This document shows, piece by piece, positions 16,174 through 24,190 of a stretch of 36,935 nt of DNA (positions are counted from its first letter, which is position 1; each line of letters starts with the position of its first letter). Position numbers and translations under genes: made by a program. The stretch covers positions 1 to 36,935 of the forward strand of contig NZ_SLUB01000047.1 in assembly GCF_004799755.1 (NCBI RefSeq), read 5' to 3'. The DNA is from Bacillus timonensis. Lineage in GTDB: Bacteria; Bacillota; Bacilli; Bacillales; Bacillaceae_L. A model generated the notes under the pieces. That model did not search any database. It had not been told where the DNA came from and saw only the letters and a list, made by a program, of their open reading frames with translations.

Positions 16174-17449
16174 AGTAAAAATATTTAAGGAAGAGCCAGG
16201 ATTTATTAAGCTTTTTCGCTTATTTAAAGAGAAATATCGCTCTCTAGGTAGAATTGGTGGAACGGTGGGCATAAAAGATTTTGAGAGTCATGAACTAGAT
16301 TCCATCGCAGGGTTTTTAGGCGTGCCGAAGGAGAAGATTTTACAAAAAGGAACGATATCCTTAATTGATTTTGATATTGAGTTAGCAAATACCGGATTTG
16401 AAGATTACACTTTACTAACTTTATTAGAGGAATTTTTCCAGGAAAGAATTTGGACGAAACAGGAAGAATTAGAGGTAGCGCAAGAACAAGAGGATGCTTT
16501 TTTCCAATCAATCCATCATCCCGAATTAGGCTGGTGGATTGAATGGATTCGGTCTAAGGGGCCGGACACAAGATGGATTTGGTCGTTATATAAAGCGAAT
16601 AAGGACAATCTTCGTGAAAAAATTCAAACGACTTGCAAGGCCTTCACATTGCTTCCAAAGGAAGGAGAGTTTGAAAGGCTCCCCTTCTTTTCTCAAAGGA
16701 TCACTGGTAACCCTCACTACTTCGACAATAACGAGATTGGTGGCAAATTATTTGTTCATTGTTTGTATGTTGATCAATTGATTCATGGGAACACTGAAGT
16801 GGTTATGCCCAAGAGTGTTGAGGAGCTTAATGAATTATTGTCGGAATATCGAATTATGCGGGATGATCTATGGAATTTTGTGACTTGTCAAGGGCTGCTT
16901 GCCTCAAGTAATGGTGAAGTCCATCCTGTTTGGAAAGCTGCTGCCTTGACTCGGACAGTTATGAACATTCCAATGAAAGAGTTAGCAAAAATAGATAAGG
17001 TTGCACCTGTAATAGGAAAAAAGATTTGGGTGGTTGAAAACTCAAGTGTTGCTTCAACGATCATGGATAGGGTTCCTGATGCTGCTATTATCTGCACGCA
17101 TGGCCAAGTAAGGTTGGCAGGCTGGCGATTATTGGACTTGTTAGTAGCAGAAAATTGTATTCTATATTATTCAGGTGATTTGGACCCAGAGGGGATTTCC
17201 ATAGCAAATCGCCTCAAAGAAAGATACAAGGAAAATGTCCACTTATGGCGAATGGATAAAAAATCCTATTTAGAATCACTTTCTAGTGAAGATATTTCAA
17301 CGAGACTTAGTAAACTAGATCGAATCACTTCTCCTGAATGGGTTGACGTTATTACCGCTATGAAAGAAACAAAACTAGCAGGGTACCAAGAAGCACTTGT
17401 ACATGAAATGATTGATGATATTAAGGGATTAAACACAACTGATTTTTAG
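16163..17449 (+). CDS. jetD: Wadjet nuclease JetD (Toprim, DUF2399)
   Basis: A protein of 428 residues of the TIGR02679 family. The N-terminal half is the DUF3323-like arm region. The C-terminal DUF2399 Toprim domain has WVVENSSVAS with E292, then ICTHGQVRLAGWRLLDLL, then YYSGDLDPEGISIANRL with D339 and D341. These acidic residues bind the metal ions used to cleave DNA in Toprim nucleases such as topoisomerase VI. It starts inside jetC and ends the operon before a hairpin. It is the cutting subunit of the plasmid-restriction complex. Confidence 0.92.
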   Translation: MNSRVKIFKEEPGFIKLFRLFKEKYRSLGRIGGTVGIKDFESHELDSIAGFLGVPKEKILQKGTISLIDFDIELANTGFEDYTLLTLLEEFFQERIWTKQEELEVAQEQEDAFFQSIHHPELGWWIEWIRSKGPDTRWIWSLYKANKDNLREKIQTTCKAFTLLPKEGEFERLPFFSQRITGNPHYFDNNEIGGKLFVHCLYVDQLIHGNTEVVMPKSVEELNELLSEYRIMRDDLWNFVTCQGLLASSNGEVHPVWKAAALTRTVMNIPMKELAKIDKVAPVIGKKIWVVENSSVASTIMDRVPDAAIICTHGQVRLAGWRLLDLLVAENCILYYSGDLDPEGISIANRLKERYKENVHLWRMDKKSYLESLSSEDISTRLSKLDRITSPEWVDVITAMKETKLAGYQEALVHEMIDDIKGLNTTDF

Positions 17450-17464
17450 TATCAATAATATGTG

Positions 17465-17496
17465 GGCATGTACCTTTTGGTAGGTACATGCCTTTT
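17465..17496 (+). terminator. Terminator after jetD
   Basis: GGCATGTACCT pairs perfectly with AGGTACATGCC (11 bp, 6-base loop). Only four T follow, but stem strength and position right after jetD support a terminator. Confidence 0.75.
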
Positions 17497-17796
17497 GGTG
17501 ATTGATTTAACTTAGAAATAGAGAGCGATTTGGACAGTAAGAGTTCACAATAGCAGCAATGAGTCAAAATCAATTTCTCATTCTGACACAAACTGAAAAA
17601 CCAAGATTGATAGTGTCAAAAACCAATCGGTAGTTAGACAACAAGGTGATATGGAACCACAAGAACCGTCCCCGTGGGCCCTTAGTACTTTCCTCATGCT
17701 AAAAACTTACAACTAATTCCCTGTGTCGATTTGTGTAAAATATAGTAGAATGATAGGTGGAGATAAATGATATTGATTGAGGGAAGAGGAATAACA
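17497..17796. other. Intergenic region before the carboxypeptidase gene
   Basis: About 300 bases without a gene. It holds a GC-rich motif AAGAACCGTCCCCGTGGG near 17660, a type of short string I associate with dispersed sequences in Bacillus genomes. TAGAAT at 17746-17751 is a possible -10 box for the next gene, with no strong -35 box. Nothing else stands out. Confidence 0.4.
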
Positions 17797-18618
17797 TTGA
17801 AGAAAGTAATCATCGGGTTGGTACTTGTATTGGTGGCGTCCTCTCTATTTTTTGCGAGGGAAGCTTTTTCTGATATTTTACAAGAAAGCTATACTTCAAT
17901 TAAGGAAGTCGTGGTTGGAAAAATTGCGTTAAGTAAAGAAAGCAATGGGGAAGCATTGCCGGAAAAAGTAGACGCACCTGAGACCCAAACTGCAGGTGAG
18001 CAGACAGAAGTGGCTCCTGAAGATAAGAAGCCAGTCATTGACCCAAATGATCCCTTTTTATTGTTAGTAAATAAAGAGGTTGGGGTTTTGGATGAATCAT
18101 ATGTACCACAAAATCTTTCAGTTCCGAATGTAGCATTTTCCACTTCCGTAGCAGAACGTAAACAGATGGTAAAAGAGGCTGCGGATGCTCTTGAACAATT
18201 ATTTGCCGGAGCAAGTAATGACGGAATCACACTTCATGCACAATCCGGCTACCGTTCATATGGTACACAGAATATGCTTTATGATTCTTATGTTCGTGCA
18301 AATGGGGAAGAAGAGGCAAATACATTTAGTGCCAAACCAGGTCAAAGTGAACATCAAACGGGTCTTGCGATGGATGTGACAAGTGATAGTGTGGACAACC
18401 AGCTTGTCCAAGAGTTTGGAGAAACCGTGGAAGGAAAATGGGTTGCCGAGCACGCGGCTGAGTTTGGATTTATCATCCGCTTTCAAGAGGGTAAAGAAAA
18501 TATCACGGGCTATATGTACGAGCCATGGCATCTTCGCTATGTTGGTGTAGAGCATGCCAAATATATCACAGAACAAGGACTTACTTTAGAAGAATATCTT
18601 GGCGTTATAGAAAAATAG
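17797..18618 (+). CDS. M15 family D-alanyl-D-alanine carboxypeptidase (VanY/YodJ-like)
   Basis: A protein of 273 residues. A short MKK-type signal or anchor sequence (residues 1-22) is followed by a low-complexity acidic linker and then the peptidase M15B/VanY domain (about residues 110-260). The zinc site is seen in QSEHQTGLAMDV (His and Asp) and in EPWHLRYVG (His). It would trim the terminal D-Ala from peptidoglycan peptides outside the membrane. I favour the TTG at 17797, which has AGAGGA 6 bases upstream and gives a clean signal sequence; the ATG at 17767, with AGGTGGAG before it, is also possible. It is a single-gene unit closed by a terminator. Confidence 0.88.
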   Translation: MKKVIIGLVLVLVASSLFFAREAFSDILQESYTSIKEVVVGKIALSKESNGEALPEKVDAPETQTAGEQTEVAPEDKKPVIDPNDPFLLLVNKEVGVLDESYVPQNLSVPNVAFSTSVAERKQMVKEAADALEQLFAGASNDGITLHAQSGYRSYGTQNMLYDSYVRANGEEEANTFSAKPGQSEHQTGLAMDVTSDSVDNQLVQEFGETVEGKWVAEHAAEFGFIIRFQEGKENITGYMYEPWHLRYVGVEHAKYITEQGLTLEEYLGVIEK

Positions 18619-18623
18619 AGTAG

Positions 18624-18649
18624 AAGAGCCCCTAAAAAGGGCTCTTTTT
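18624..18649 (+). terminator. Terminator after the carboxypeptidase gene
   Basis: AAGAGCCC and GGGCTCTT form a perfect 8-bp stem with a 7-base loop and a T-run. Confidence 0.88.
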
Positions 18650-18744
18650 CTTTTGCACATTGATTTACCTATTCAACAACATTTACAATTATAGTAATCG
18701 ATAAAAGTTACGATCATACATATCTAAAAATGGGGGTGCTTAAA

Positions 18745-19350
18745 ATGAACATCGATCATCAAGTTGAGATCTTTAATAAGCAGGCGGGTAAATATTATAA
18801 ACGAGCCAAACAAAAAAATATGGATTTTCGACTGAGAAGGAAGCTTCTACAGTCAGCTACAGGTGATATCTTGGAATTATCGGTTGGAGCGGGAATGAGC
18901 TTTCAATTTTATCCGAAATCATCGAGAATCACTGCGGTTGACTTTAGTCCGAATATGATTAACCGAGCTAAACTCGTAGCAGCGGATCAAGGGCGTCAAG
19001 TAGATTTTCGACTTGGAAATGTAGAAGAAATCGCTCTTCCAGAAAAAACGTATGATACAGTTATCTCAACATTGTCGCTTTGCTCATACCCTCATCCTGA
19101 AAAGGTACTTAAAAGAATGGCTTCCTGGTGTAAAGAGGATGGAAAGATTCTTCTCTTTGAACATGGGATCAGCACAAACACATTCGTTGCCTGGATTCAA
19201 CATAAAACAAACTCATTTTATTTTAAAAAAGTAGGGTGTCATACGAATCGTGACATTCTAAAGCTTGTGCAAGAATCTCCACTATCCATCGTTAAATCAG
19301 AGCATTACGTGTTAAATACTGTTCATCTTATCTGGGCAAAGCCAGTTTAG
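18745..19350 (+). CDS. Class I SAM-dependent methyltransferase
   Basis: A protein of 201 residues with the class I fold: motif I ILELSVGAGMSFQFYP, the acidic end of strand 2 in ITAVDFSPNMINRAK, then DFRLGNVEEIALPEKTYDTV and a motif III-like DGKILLFEHG. The substrate cannot be read from the sequence; the methyltransf_11/UbiE-like pattern fits small-molecule or lipid methylation. The ATG at 18745 is chosen because GGGGGTG lies 6 bases before it; an ATG at 18730 lies upstream of that site and has none of its own. No operon partner is evident. Confidence 0.83.
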   Translation: MNIDHQVEIFNKQAGKYYKRAKQKNMDFRLRRKLLQSATGDILELSVGAGMSFQFYPKSSRITAVDFSPNMINRAKLVAADQGRQVDFRLGNVEEIALPEKTYDTVISTLSLCSYPHPEKVLKRMASWCKEDGKILLFEHGISTNTFVAWIQHKTNSFYFKKVGCHTNRDILKLVQESPLSIVKSEHYVLNTVHLIWAKPV

Positions 19351-19416
19351 TAAAACAACTTTTTAAGGACGGATTAACTAATGGTTATATGAAATTTGCC
19401 TACTCCAACATGCAAA

Positions 19417-19445
19417 GTGCCAGGAACCTATGGGGTACCTGGCAC
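19417..19445 (-). terminator. Inverted repeat after the MFS gene
   Basis: GTGCCAGG and CCTGGCAC are perfect 8-base arms, extended by ACC/GGT after one mismatch. It sits between two convergent genes and could end the minus-strand MFS transcript, although only a short T-run (TTT) follows on that strand. It may be a dispersed repeat element. Confidence 0.5.
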
Positions 19446-19463
19446 ATCTATAAAACTTTGATT

Positions 19464-20690
19464 CTATACTGATGCTTCCTGTATATTTGAACTTTCTGCA
19501 CTTTGAACAAATTTCATTTGCCTTCGCAGGATAAATACATAGGCGAAAGATGCGAAAATCATACTTAATGCACTATATAAAAAGACCGCTTTGAAGCCAG
19601 CATGAAGGGAAATAAAACCTAAGCATAAAGCTCCGACTCCACTACCTACATCTTTGGCAGTGAAAAACGTCGAGTTCCCTGCGCCTCTTCGATCAGGTGG
19701 GCAAAGCTTAATCATCACGGCATTTAAAGCAGGCTCTACAAAACCTAATCCTAATCCGTAAAGGATGCCCGCTAGGATGAAATCACTTAAGGAATTAGCA
19801 TAGGCTAAAACTACAAATGAGAGCGTCATAATGATTAATCCAGGGATAATGACCAATGAACTTCCATATTTATCAGCCAATTTACCTCCAACAATTCTCG
19901 TGAATAATAGGGCAATTGAATAAACCGTATAATATAAACCGATATCTTCGATTCCTAAAGATAGGGCGAAGGTTGGAATAAAGGTTAACGCTACACCCAT
20001 TCCAACATAAACAAAAACCGTTACTAAAGCTGTTGGAAGAGCTGTTTTTTCATAAAGCAGTTCAGAGATTTTTCGTTTTTGATTTGATGGTTTGCGTTCG
20101 ATGCTTGTTTTTCCTTTTTCATACGTTATAAAAAGGCTACAAAGAATCGAAATCAAGCCAATCAAACCGGCAACAATGAAGAGAGCTTGATAATTAAACT
20201 GTTGAATAAGATAGATACTTAAAGCTGGTCCCACTGCCGTTGCGAGTGTATTGGATAACCCAAAATAACCAACACCTTCTGCCAACCGACGTTTTGGCAC
20301 AATATCCGAAATAACGGTCCCGGATGCATTGGTTGTTGCACTAAAACCTATGCCGTGTAAACTTCTCATAACCAACAGAAGGCCAATTGAAAATGCAAAA
20401 ACATAGGAAAGAGTGATAAATGCGGTTACCACCGCTCCTATAATTAACACAATTCTACGACTCTTTTCATCTATTATTTTGCCGAAAAGAGGTCTAAATA
20501 GGATCGCGACAAACATAAAGAAACCAAAAAGCATACCTGAAATGGAATTATCACCACCTAGATGGATGGCATATAAGGGGAGTCCAGTCATTAACATATT
20601 ATTTGCAATTTGCGTAGACATCGTATAAACAAACGTAAGAAAATAATATTTCGTCCATAATTTTTCTGTGTTCTTATTCGTTCCTTGCAA
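19464..20690 (-). CDS. MFS transporter (12 TM)
   Basis: A protein of 408 residues with about 12 membrane segments. The loop after TM2 has the MFS motif A form RPLFGKIIDEKSRR, and the second half repeats it as GGKLADKYGS. The start is a TTG with GAGGA 6 bases upstream. No substrate-specific motif is recognisable; drug or metabolite export is typical of this set. It is a single-gene unit with a promoter overlapped by a dyad, so a local repressor is likely, but none is encoded next to it. Confidence 0.85.
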   Translation of the reverse strand: MQGTNKNTEKLWTKYYFLTFVYTMSTQIANNMLMTGLPLYAIHLGGDNSISGMLFGFFMFVAILFRPLFGKIIDEKSRRIVLIIGAVVTAFITLSYVFAFSIGLLLVMRSLHGIGFSATTNASGTVISDIVPKRRLAEGVGYFGLSNTLATAVGPALSIYLIQQFNYQALFIVAGLIGLISILCSLFITYEKGKTSIERKPSNQKRKISELLYEKTALPTALVTVFVYVGMGVALTFIPTFALSLGIEDIGLYYTVYSIALLFTRIVGGKLADKYGSSLVIIPGLIIMTLSFVVLAYANSLSDFILAGILYGLGLGFVEPALNAVMIKLCPPDRRGAGNSTFFTAKDVGSGVGALCLGFISLHAGFKAVFLYSALSMIFASFAYVFILRRQMKFVQSAESSNIQEASV

Positions 20691-20725
20691 ATGAAGTCCT
20701 CATTTCTTAATAGATGTTGTTAATG

Positions 20726-20755
20726 ATTATATCAATTATATATGACAGTTGTCAG
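20726..20755 (-). promoter_or_regulatory. MFS gene promoter with a dyad over the -35 box
   Basis: On the minus strand CTGACA (20755-20750) and TATAAT (20731-20726) are 18 bases apart. The -35 box lies inside TGACAACTGTCA, a dyad with 5-base arms (20743-20754), which could be an operator for a TetR- or MarR-like repressor. Confidence 0.55.
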
Positions 20756-20873
20756 AAATTCCGTGTTTTTTTATAATGAGCTTGCCCATGCATAGATCAA
20801 TTGATAGATTGTAAGATCATCAGCATCTGCAAATTGAAGAAGTCTACGAGATGATGCTTTCAGCGGTGAAGGC

Positions 20874-20904
20874 TTGACCTAAACTTTCATAATTTTGTTA
20901 TAAT
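20874..20904 (+). promoter_or_regulatory. SigmaA-type promoter of the aminotransferase gene
   Basis: TTGACC (20874-20879) and TATAAT (20899-20904) with a 19-base spacer, slightly long, about 30 bases before the start codon. Confidence 0.6.
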
Positions 20905-20935
20905 AGGAGTAATTCTAACAAATGAGGTGACAGCA

Positions 20936-22102
20936 TTGAAAATCACACTATCACAGAAAATGAACGAATTTGGGGAATCGGTTTTTAACGAACTAGCAAA
21001 CTATAAGAAACAAAAATTGCGTGAGGGGCAAGACATCATTGACTTAAGCGTGGGAAGTCCGGATTTGCCGCCACCTCCTTATGTCATTGAAGCATTGGCT
21101 ACTCATGTTCAAAACCCTACATTATATGGTTATTCATTAACTGGAATTGATGAATTACATGATGCCATTTCTGATTACTACATAAGAAGATTTGATGTTT
21201 CCATTAATAAAGAAAATGAAGCATTAATGGTCATGGGCTCTCAGGATGGACTTGTTCACTTTCCAATAGCTTTTGCCAACCCAGGAGATTTGGTCCTTGT
21301 TCCAGATCCTGGCTATACTGCATATGCAGCAGGTATTGCATTAGCGGGGGCCAAGCCGTATGGCATGCCATTAATAGAGGAAAATCAGTTCTTACCCGAT
21401 TTGGATGCCATTCCTGAGGAAATTTGTCAAAAGGCAAAACTAATGATACTAAATTTTCCTGGCAACCCTGTGCCAGCCTTTGCCACTCAATGCTTTTTCA
21501 AAAAAGTCATCCAGTTTGCGGAAAAACATCAGATTATGGTTCTACATGATTTTGCCTATTCGGAGCTATATTTTGAGGAAAAACCGATTAGCTTTTTATC
21601 GGTAGAAGGGGCAAAGGAAGTTGGGGTTGAATTCAATTCTCTTTCAAAAAGCTTTAATATGGCAGGGTGTCGGATTGGCTATATTGTGGGTAATCCAGAT
21701 ATCATTGCTGCCATCAAGCGACTCAAATCAAATCTTGATTATGGAGTGTTTTTGCCCATACAAAAAGCAGCAATTGCTGCATTAAGGGATACCTCCAGCT
21801 TCAGCGACAACTTGCGTGAAACGTATAAAAAACGACGTGATCTCTTAGTGAACGGACTAGCTGAAGTGGGCTGGAAAGTGGATTCTCCAAAAGCATCGAT
21901 GTTTATCTGGGCGAAGGTTCCAAGGGGATTTACATCCACTGAATTTACGTATCGCTTAATTGATGAAGCGGGAATTGTGGTTACTCCAGGAAATGCCTTT
22001 GGTCCGAGTGGAGAGGGCTATGTACGAATTGGGCTCGTTCAAAATGAAGAGACTCTCAAAATTGTTGTCCAGCGATTAAAAGATATTCCGCTATTAAAAT
22101 AG
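20936..22102 (+). CDS. PLP-dependent aminotransferase (class I/II)
   Basis: A protein of 388 residues of the aminotransferase class I/II fold. It has DLSVGSPDLPPPPYVIEAL, the PLP-contact stretch GSQDGLVHFPIAFANPGDLV, and the Schiff-base lysine K238 in SLSKSFNMAGCRIGY. The C-terminal GEGYVRIGLV supplies the carboxylate-binding arginine. It resembles the LL-diaminopimelate/aspartate aminotransferase-like group found in bacilli; the substrate cannot be decided from sequence alone. The TTG at 20936 is chosen because GAGGTGA lies 5 bases before it; the GTG at 20927 lies inside that ribosome site. It is a single-gene unit. Confidence 0.87.
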   Translation: MKITLSQKMNEFGESVFNELANYKKQKLREGQDIIDLSVGSPDLPPPPYVIEALATHVQNPTLYGYSLTGIDELHDAISDYYIRRFDVSINKENEALMVMGSQDGLVHFPIAFANPGDLVLVPDPGYTAYAAGIALAGAKPYGMPLIEENQFLPDLDAIPEEICQKAKLMILNFPGNPVPAFATQCFFKKVIQFAEKHQIMVLHDFAYSELYFEEKPISFLSVEGAKEVGVEFNSLSKSFNMAGCRIGYIVGNPDIIAAIKRLKSNLDYGVFLPIQKAAIAALRDTSSFSDNLRETYKKRRDLLVNGLAEVGWKVDSPKASMFIWAKVPRGFTSTEFTYRLIDEAGIVVTPGNAFGPSGEGYVRIGLVQNEETLKIVVQRLKDIPLLK

Positions 22103-22158
22103 TGTTACGACTTAGCTTGGAGCACTTGTCTCAAACAAATCCTACACTTTTATATAAA

Positions 22159-22192
22159 AAGACGAATCAAATATAAGATTCGTCTTATTTTA
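22159..22192 (+). terminator. Terminator after the aminotransferase gene
   Basis: AAGACGAATC and GATTCGTCTT form a perfect 10-bp stem with an 8-base loop, followed by a T-rich tail. Confidence 0.85.
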
Positions 22193-22243
22193 TTGTAAAT
22201 TTCTGGGTATTATAGTAGTACTACTTATTCAGGAGTGTATTCG

Positions 22244-22768
22244 ATGCACCTAGTCTATAATGCCTTATTCCTTTTGGCCGCGATAAAATGGGGAGATTGG
22301 AAAAGGTGGCGAGAATATTACCCAACTATTTTGTTCTTTTTAGTAGGGGACCTTTTAAAAAACCTATTATTTCATGATTACTGGATTTGGACGTATCAGG
22401 AAACGATGTTTGCCAAAAACATCCTCATCAATCATACATTTATTACGTTATTAATTATGTTTGTATCCTATCCAGCAACAACTCTCATCTATCTCGGACA
22501 CTTTCCTGAAAAAAACTGGAGAAAGTTAATCTGGATTGGCTTGTGGGTGTCTCTATACGTAATAGTGGAATACATCAATTTGAAATATTTGCACCTCATC
22601 AAACACCACCATGGTTGGACGATCCATTGGTCGTTTCTGTTTAATCTCGTTATGTTTCCGATGCTTAGACTTCACCAGAAACACCCCCTTATTGCGTGGG
22701 GATTATCGATTATTTGGATTATTTTTCTTCTAATTATGTTTCCAATTCCATTGAAATACATAAAGTAA
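22244..22768 (+). CDS. CBO0543 family membrane protein
   Basis: A protein of 174 residues with about five membrane segments and many Trp residues. The MHLVYNALFLLAAIKWGDWK start and the WREYYPTILFFLVGDLL stretch match the CBO0543 family of bacilli and clostridia, whose function is unknown. The ATG at 22244 lies 8 bases after AGGAG; a GTG at 22235 overlaps that site. The following MFS gene begins about 100 bases later with no clear terminator between them. Confidence 0.8.
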   Translation: MHLVYNALFLLAAIKWGDWKRWREYYPTILFFLVGDLLKNLLFHDYWIWTYQETMFAKNILINHTFITLLIMFVSYPATTLIYLGHFPEKNWRKLIWIGLWVSLYVIVEYINLKYLHLIKHHHGWTIHWSFLFNLVMFPMLRLHQKHPLIAWGLSIIWIIFLLIMFPIPLKYIK

Positions 22769-22864
22769 AATTTAGATGGAAAAAGGCTTTAAAATAGGAT
22801 ATAGTTATTCATGATAAAGGGAACTCTTGTTTGGAGTTCCTTAATTTATGATGGGAGAGAATGT

Positions 22865-24109
22865 ATGAATACAAAAAATGAACGGGATTTTAGACATTGG
22901 AAAAAGAATATTATTCTTTTTCTAGGAAGCCAAACGATTTCTCTGTTTGGATCGGCATTAGTTCAATATGCGATTATGTGGTATATCACCCTTACCACAC
23001 AGTCAGGAATGATGATGACCATCTCGATTATCTGTGGATTTTTACCGACTTTTTTCCTTTCTCCTTTTGCTGGCGTGTGGGCTGACCGATATAATCGGAA
23101 AGTGTTAATCATTCTGGCGGACGGAATGATTGCTTTTTCTACATTACTATTAGCCATTTTATTCCTAATGGGGTATGACTCCATTTGGCTCCTTTTTGTT
23201 ATATCCGCGATTCGGGGACTAGGAACAGGAATCCAAACACCTGCGGTCGGCGCAATTTTACCTCAAATTGTCCCACAAGATAAGCTGACAAAAACAAACG
23301 GGGTAAATGGAAGCATTCAAGCTGTGATTATGCTGATCGCACCAATGGTAAGTGCAGCGTTGCTAACTTTAGCTTCGCTTGAAATTATTTTCTTTATTGA
23401 TGTAATTACGGCAGCGATCGCGATTATCACGTTGCTAGTCTTTCTTAAAATTCCTTCCCATAAGAAGGCGAACGAACAACAACATGTCGGATATCTTGAA
23501 GATTTTAAGCTCGGTGTAAACTATATTAAACAAAGTGAATTTTTGAAGCCATTTTTCATTTTCTTTGCGATCTTTTTTGTGGCTATGGCACCAGCAGCCT
23601 TCCTTACACCACTTCAAGTCACGCGAAGCTTCGGGGATGATGTGTGGCGGTTAACAGCGATTGAAATTGCTTTTTCCATCGGGATGATGGTTGGGGGAGG
23701 AGTGATTGCCACTTGGGGGGGTTTCAAAAATAAGATTCATACGATGACATTGGCGAGTGTCATATTTGGTTTAACAACAATTGGCCTAGGAATTGTACCG
23801 ATTTTCTGGTTGTATTTAGGTGTTATGCTAATTTGCGGTGTCGCAATGCCACTCTTTAATACACCTGCAACCGTATTACTGCAGGAAAAAATTGAGGAAA
23901 ACTTTCTAGGAAGGGTTTTTGGGGTATTCAGTATGATTTCCACCTCGATGATGCCTCTTGGAATGTTGATTTTCGGACCAGTTGCTGATATGGTAAAAAT
24001 CGAATGGCTCCTCATTGGCACGGGGATCTTCATGGTCGCACTGTCCTTCTTCCTTATGGGAAGTAAAGCGCTAGTGAAAGCAGGAGCACCGATACCTGTT
24101 CGGGAATAA
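22865..24109 (+). CDS. MFS efflux transporter (MefA-like type)
   Basis: A protein of 414 residues with about 12 membrane segments. It shows the motif A variant AGVWADRYNRKVLI and the start LFLGSQTISLFGSALVQYAI, as in the MefA/enterobactin-exporter-like MFS group (MFS_3). GTGIQTPAVGAILPQIVP in TM4-TM5 is also typical. Substrates in this group include macrolides and siderophores, but the present one is not determined. The ATG at 22865 follows GGGAGAG; an upstream ATG at 22811 would add 18 non-hydrophobic residues and lacks a ribosome site. It is closed by a strong terminator. Confidence 0.85.
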   Translation: MNTKNERDFRHWKKNIILFLGSQTISLFGSALVQYAIMWYITLTTQSGMMMTISIICGFLPTFFLSPFAGVWADRYNRKVLIILADGMIAFSTLLLAILFLMGYDSIWLLFVISAIRGLGTGIQTPAVGAILPQIVPQDKLTKTNGVNGSIQAVIMLIAPMVSAALLTLASLEIIFFIDVITAAIAIITLLVFLKIPSHKKANEQQHVGYLEDFKLGVNYIKQSEFLKPFFIFFAIFFVAMAPAAFLTPLQVTRSFGDDVWRLTAIEIAFSIGMMVGGGVIATWGGFKNKIHTMTLASVIFGLTTIGLGIVPIFWLYLGVMLICGVAMPLFNTPATVLLQEKIEENFLGRVFGVFSMISTSMMPLGMLIFGPVADMVKIEWLLIGTGIFMVALSFFLMGSKALVKAGAPIPVRE

Positions 24110-24123
24110 TGATAAAAAACACA

Positions 24124-24165
24124 AACGGTAGTCAAACTCACAATTGGTTTGGCTACCGTTTTTTT
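24124..24165 (+). terminator. Terminator between convergent MFS and praH genes
   Basis: AACGGTAGTCAAAC pairs with GTTTGGCTACCGTT (14 bp, one G-T pair) around a 9-base loop, followed by seven T on the plus strand. On the minus strand TTTGTGTTTTTT follows the stem, so it probably works for both genes. Confidence 0.87.
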
Positions 24166-24190
24166 CGAATTTTGTCCAGAGGAATGTGAT

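Noticed and set aside
9399-17449. Assigning a Wadjet type number (I, II or III)
   Set aside because: The families (DUF2397, DUF2398, SMC, DUF2399) are clear, but I cannot map them to the published type numbers with certainty from memory.
17640-17680. GC-rich motif AAGAACCGTCCCCGTGGG as an operator
   Set aside because: It is not a dyad and lies far from the next start; it looks like a dispersed short sequence.
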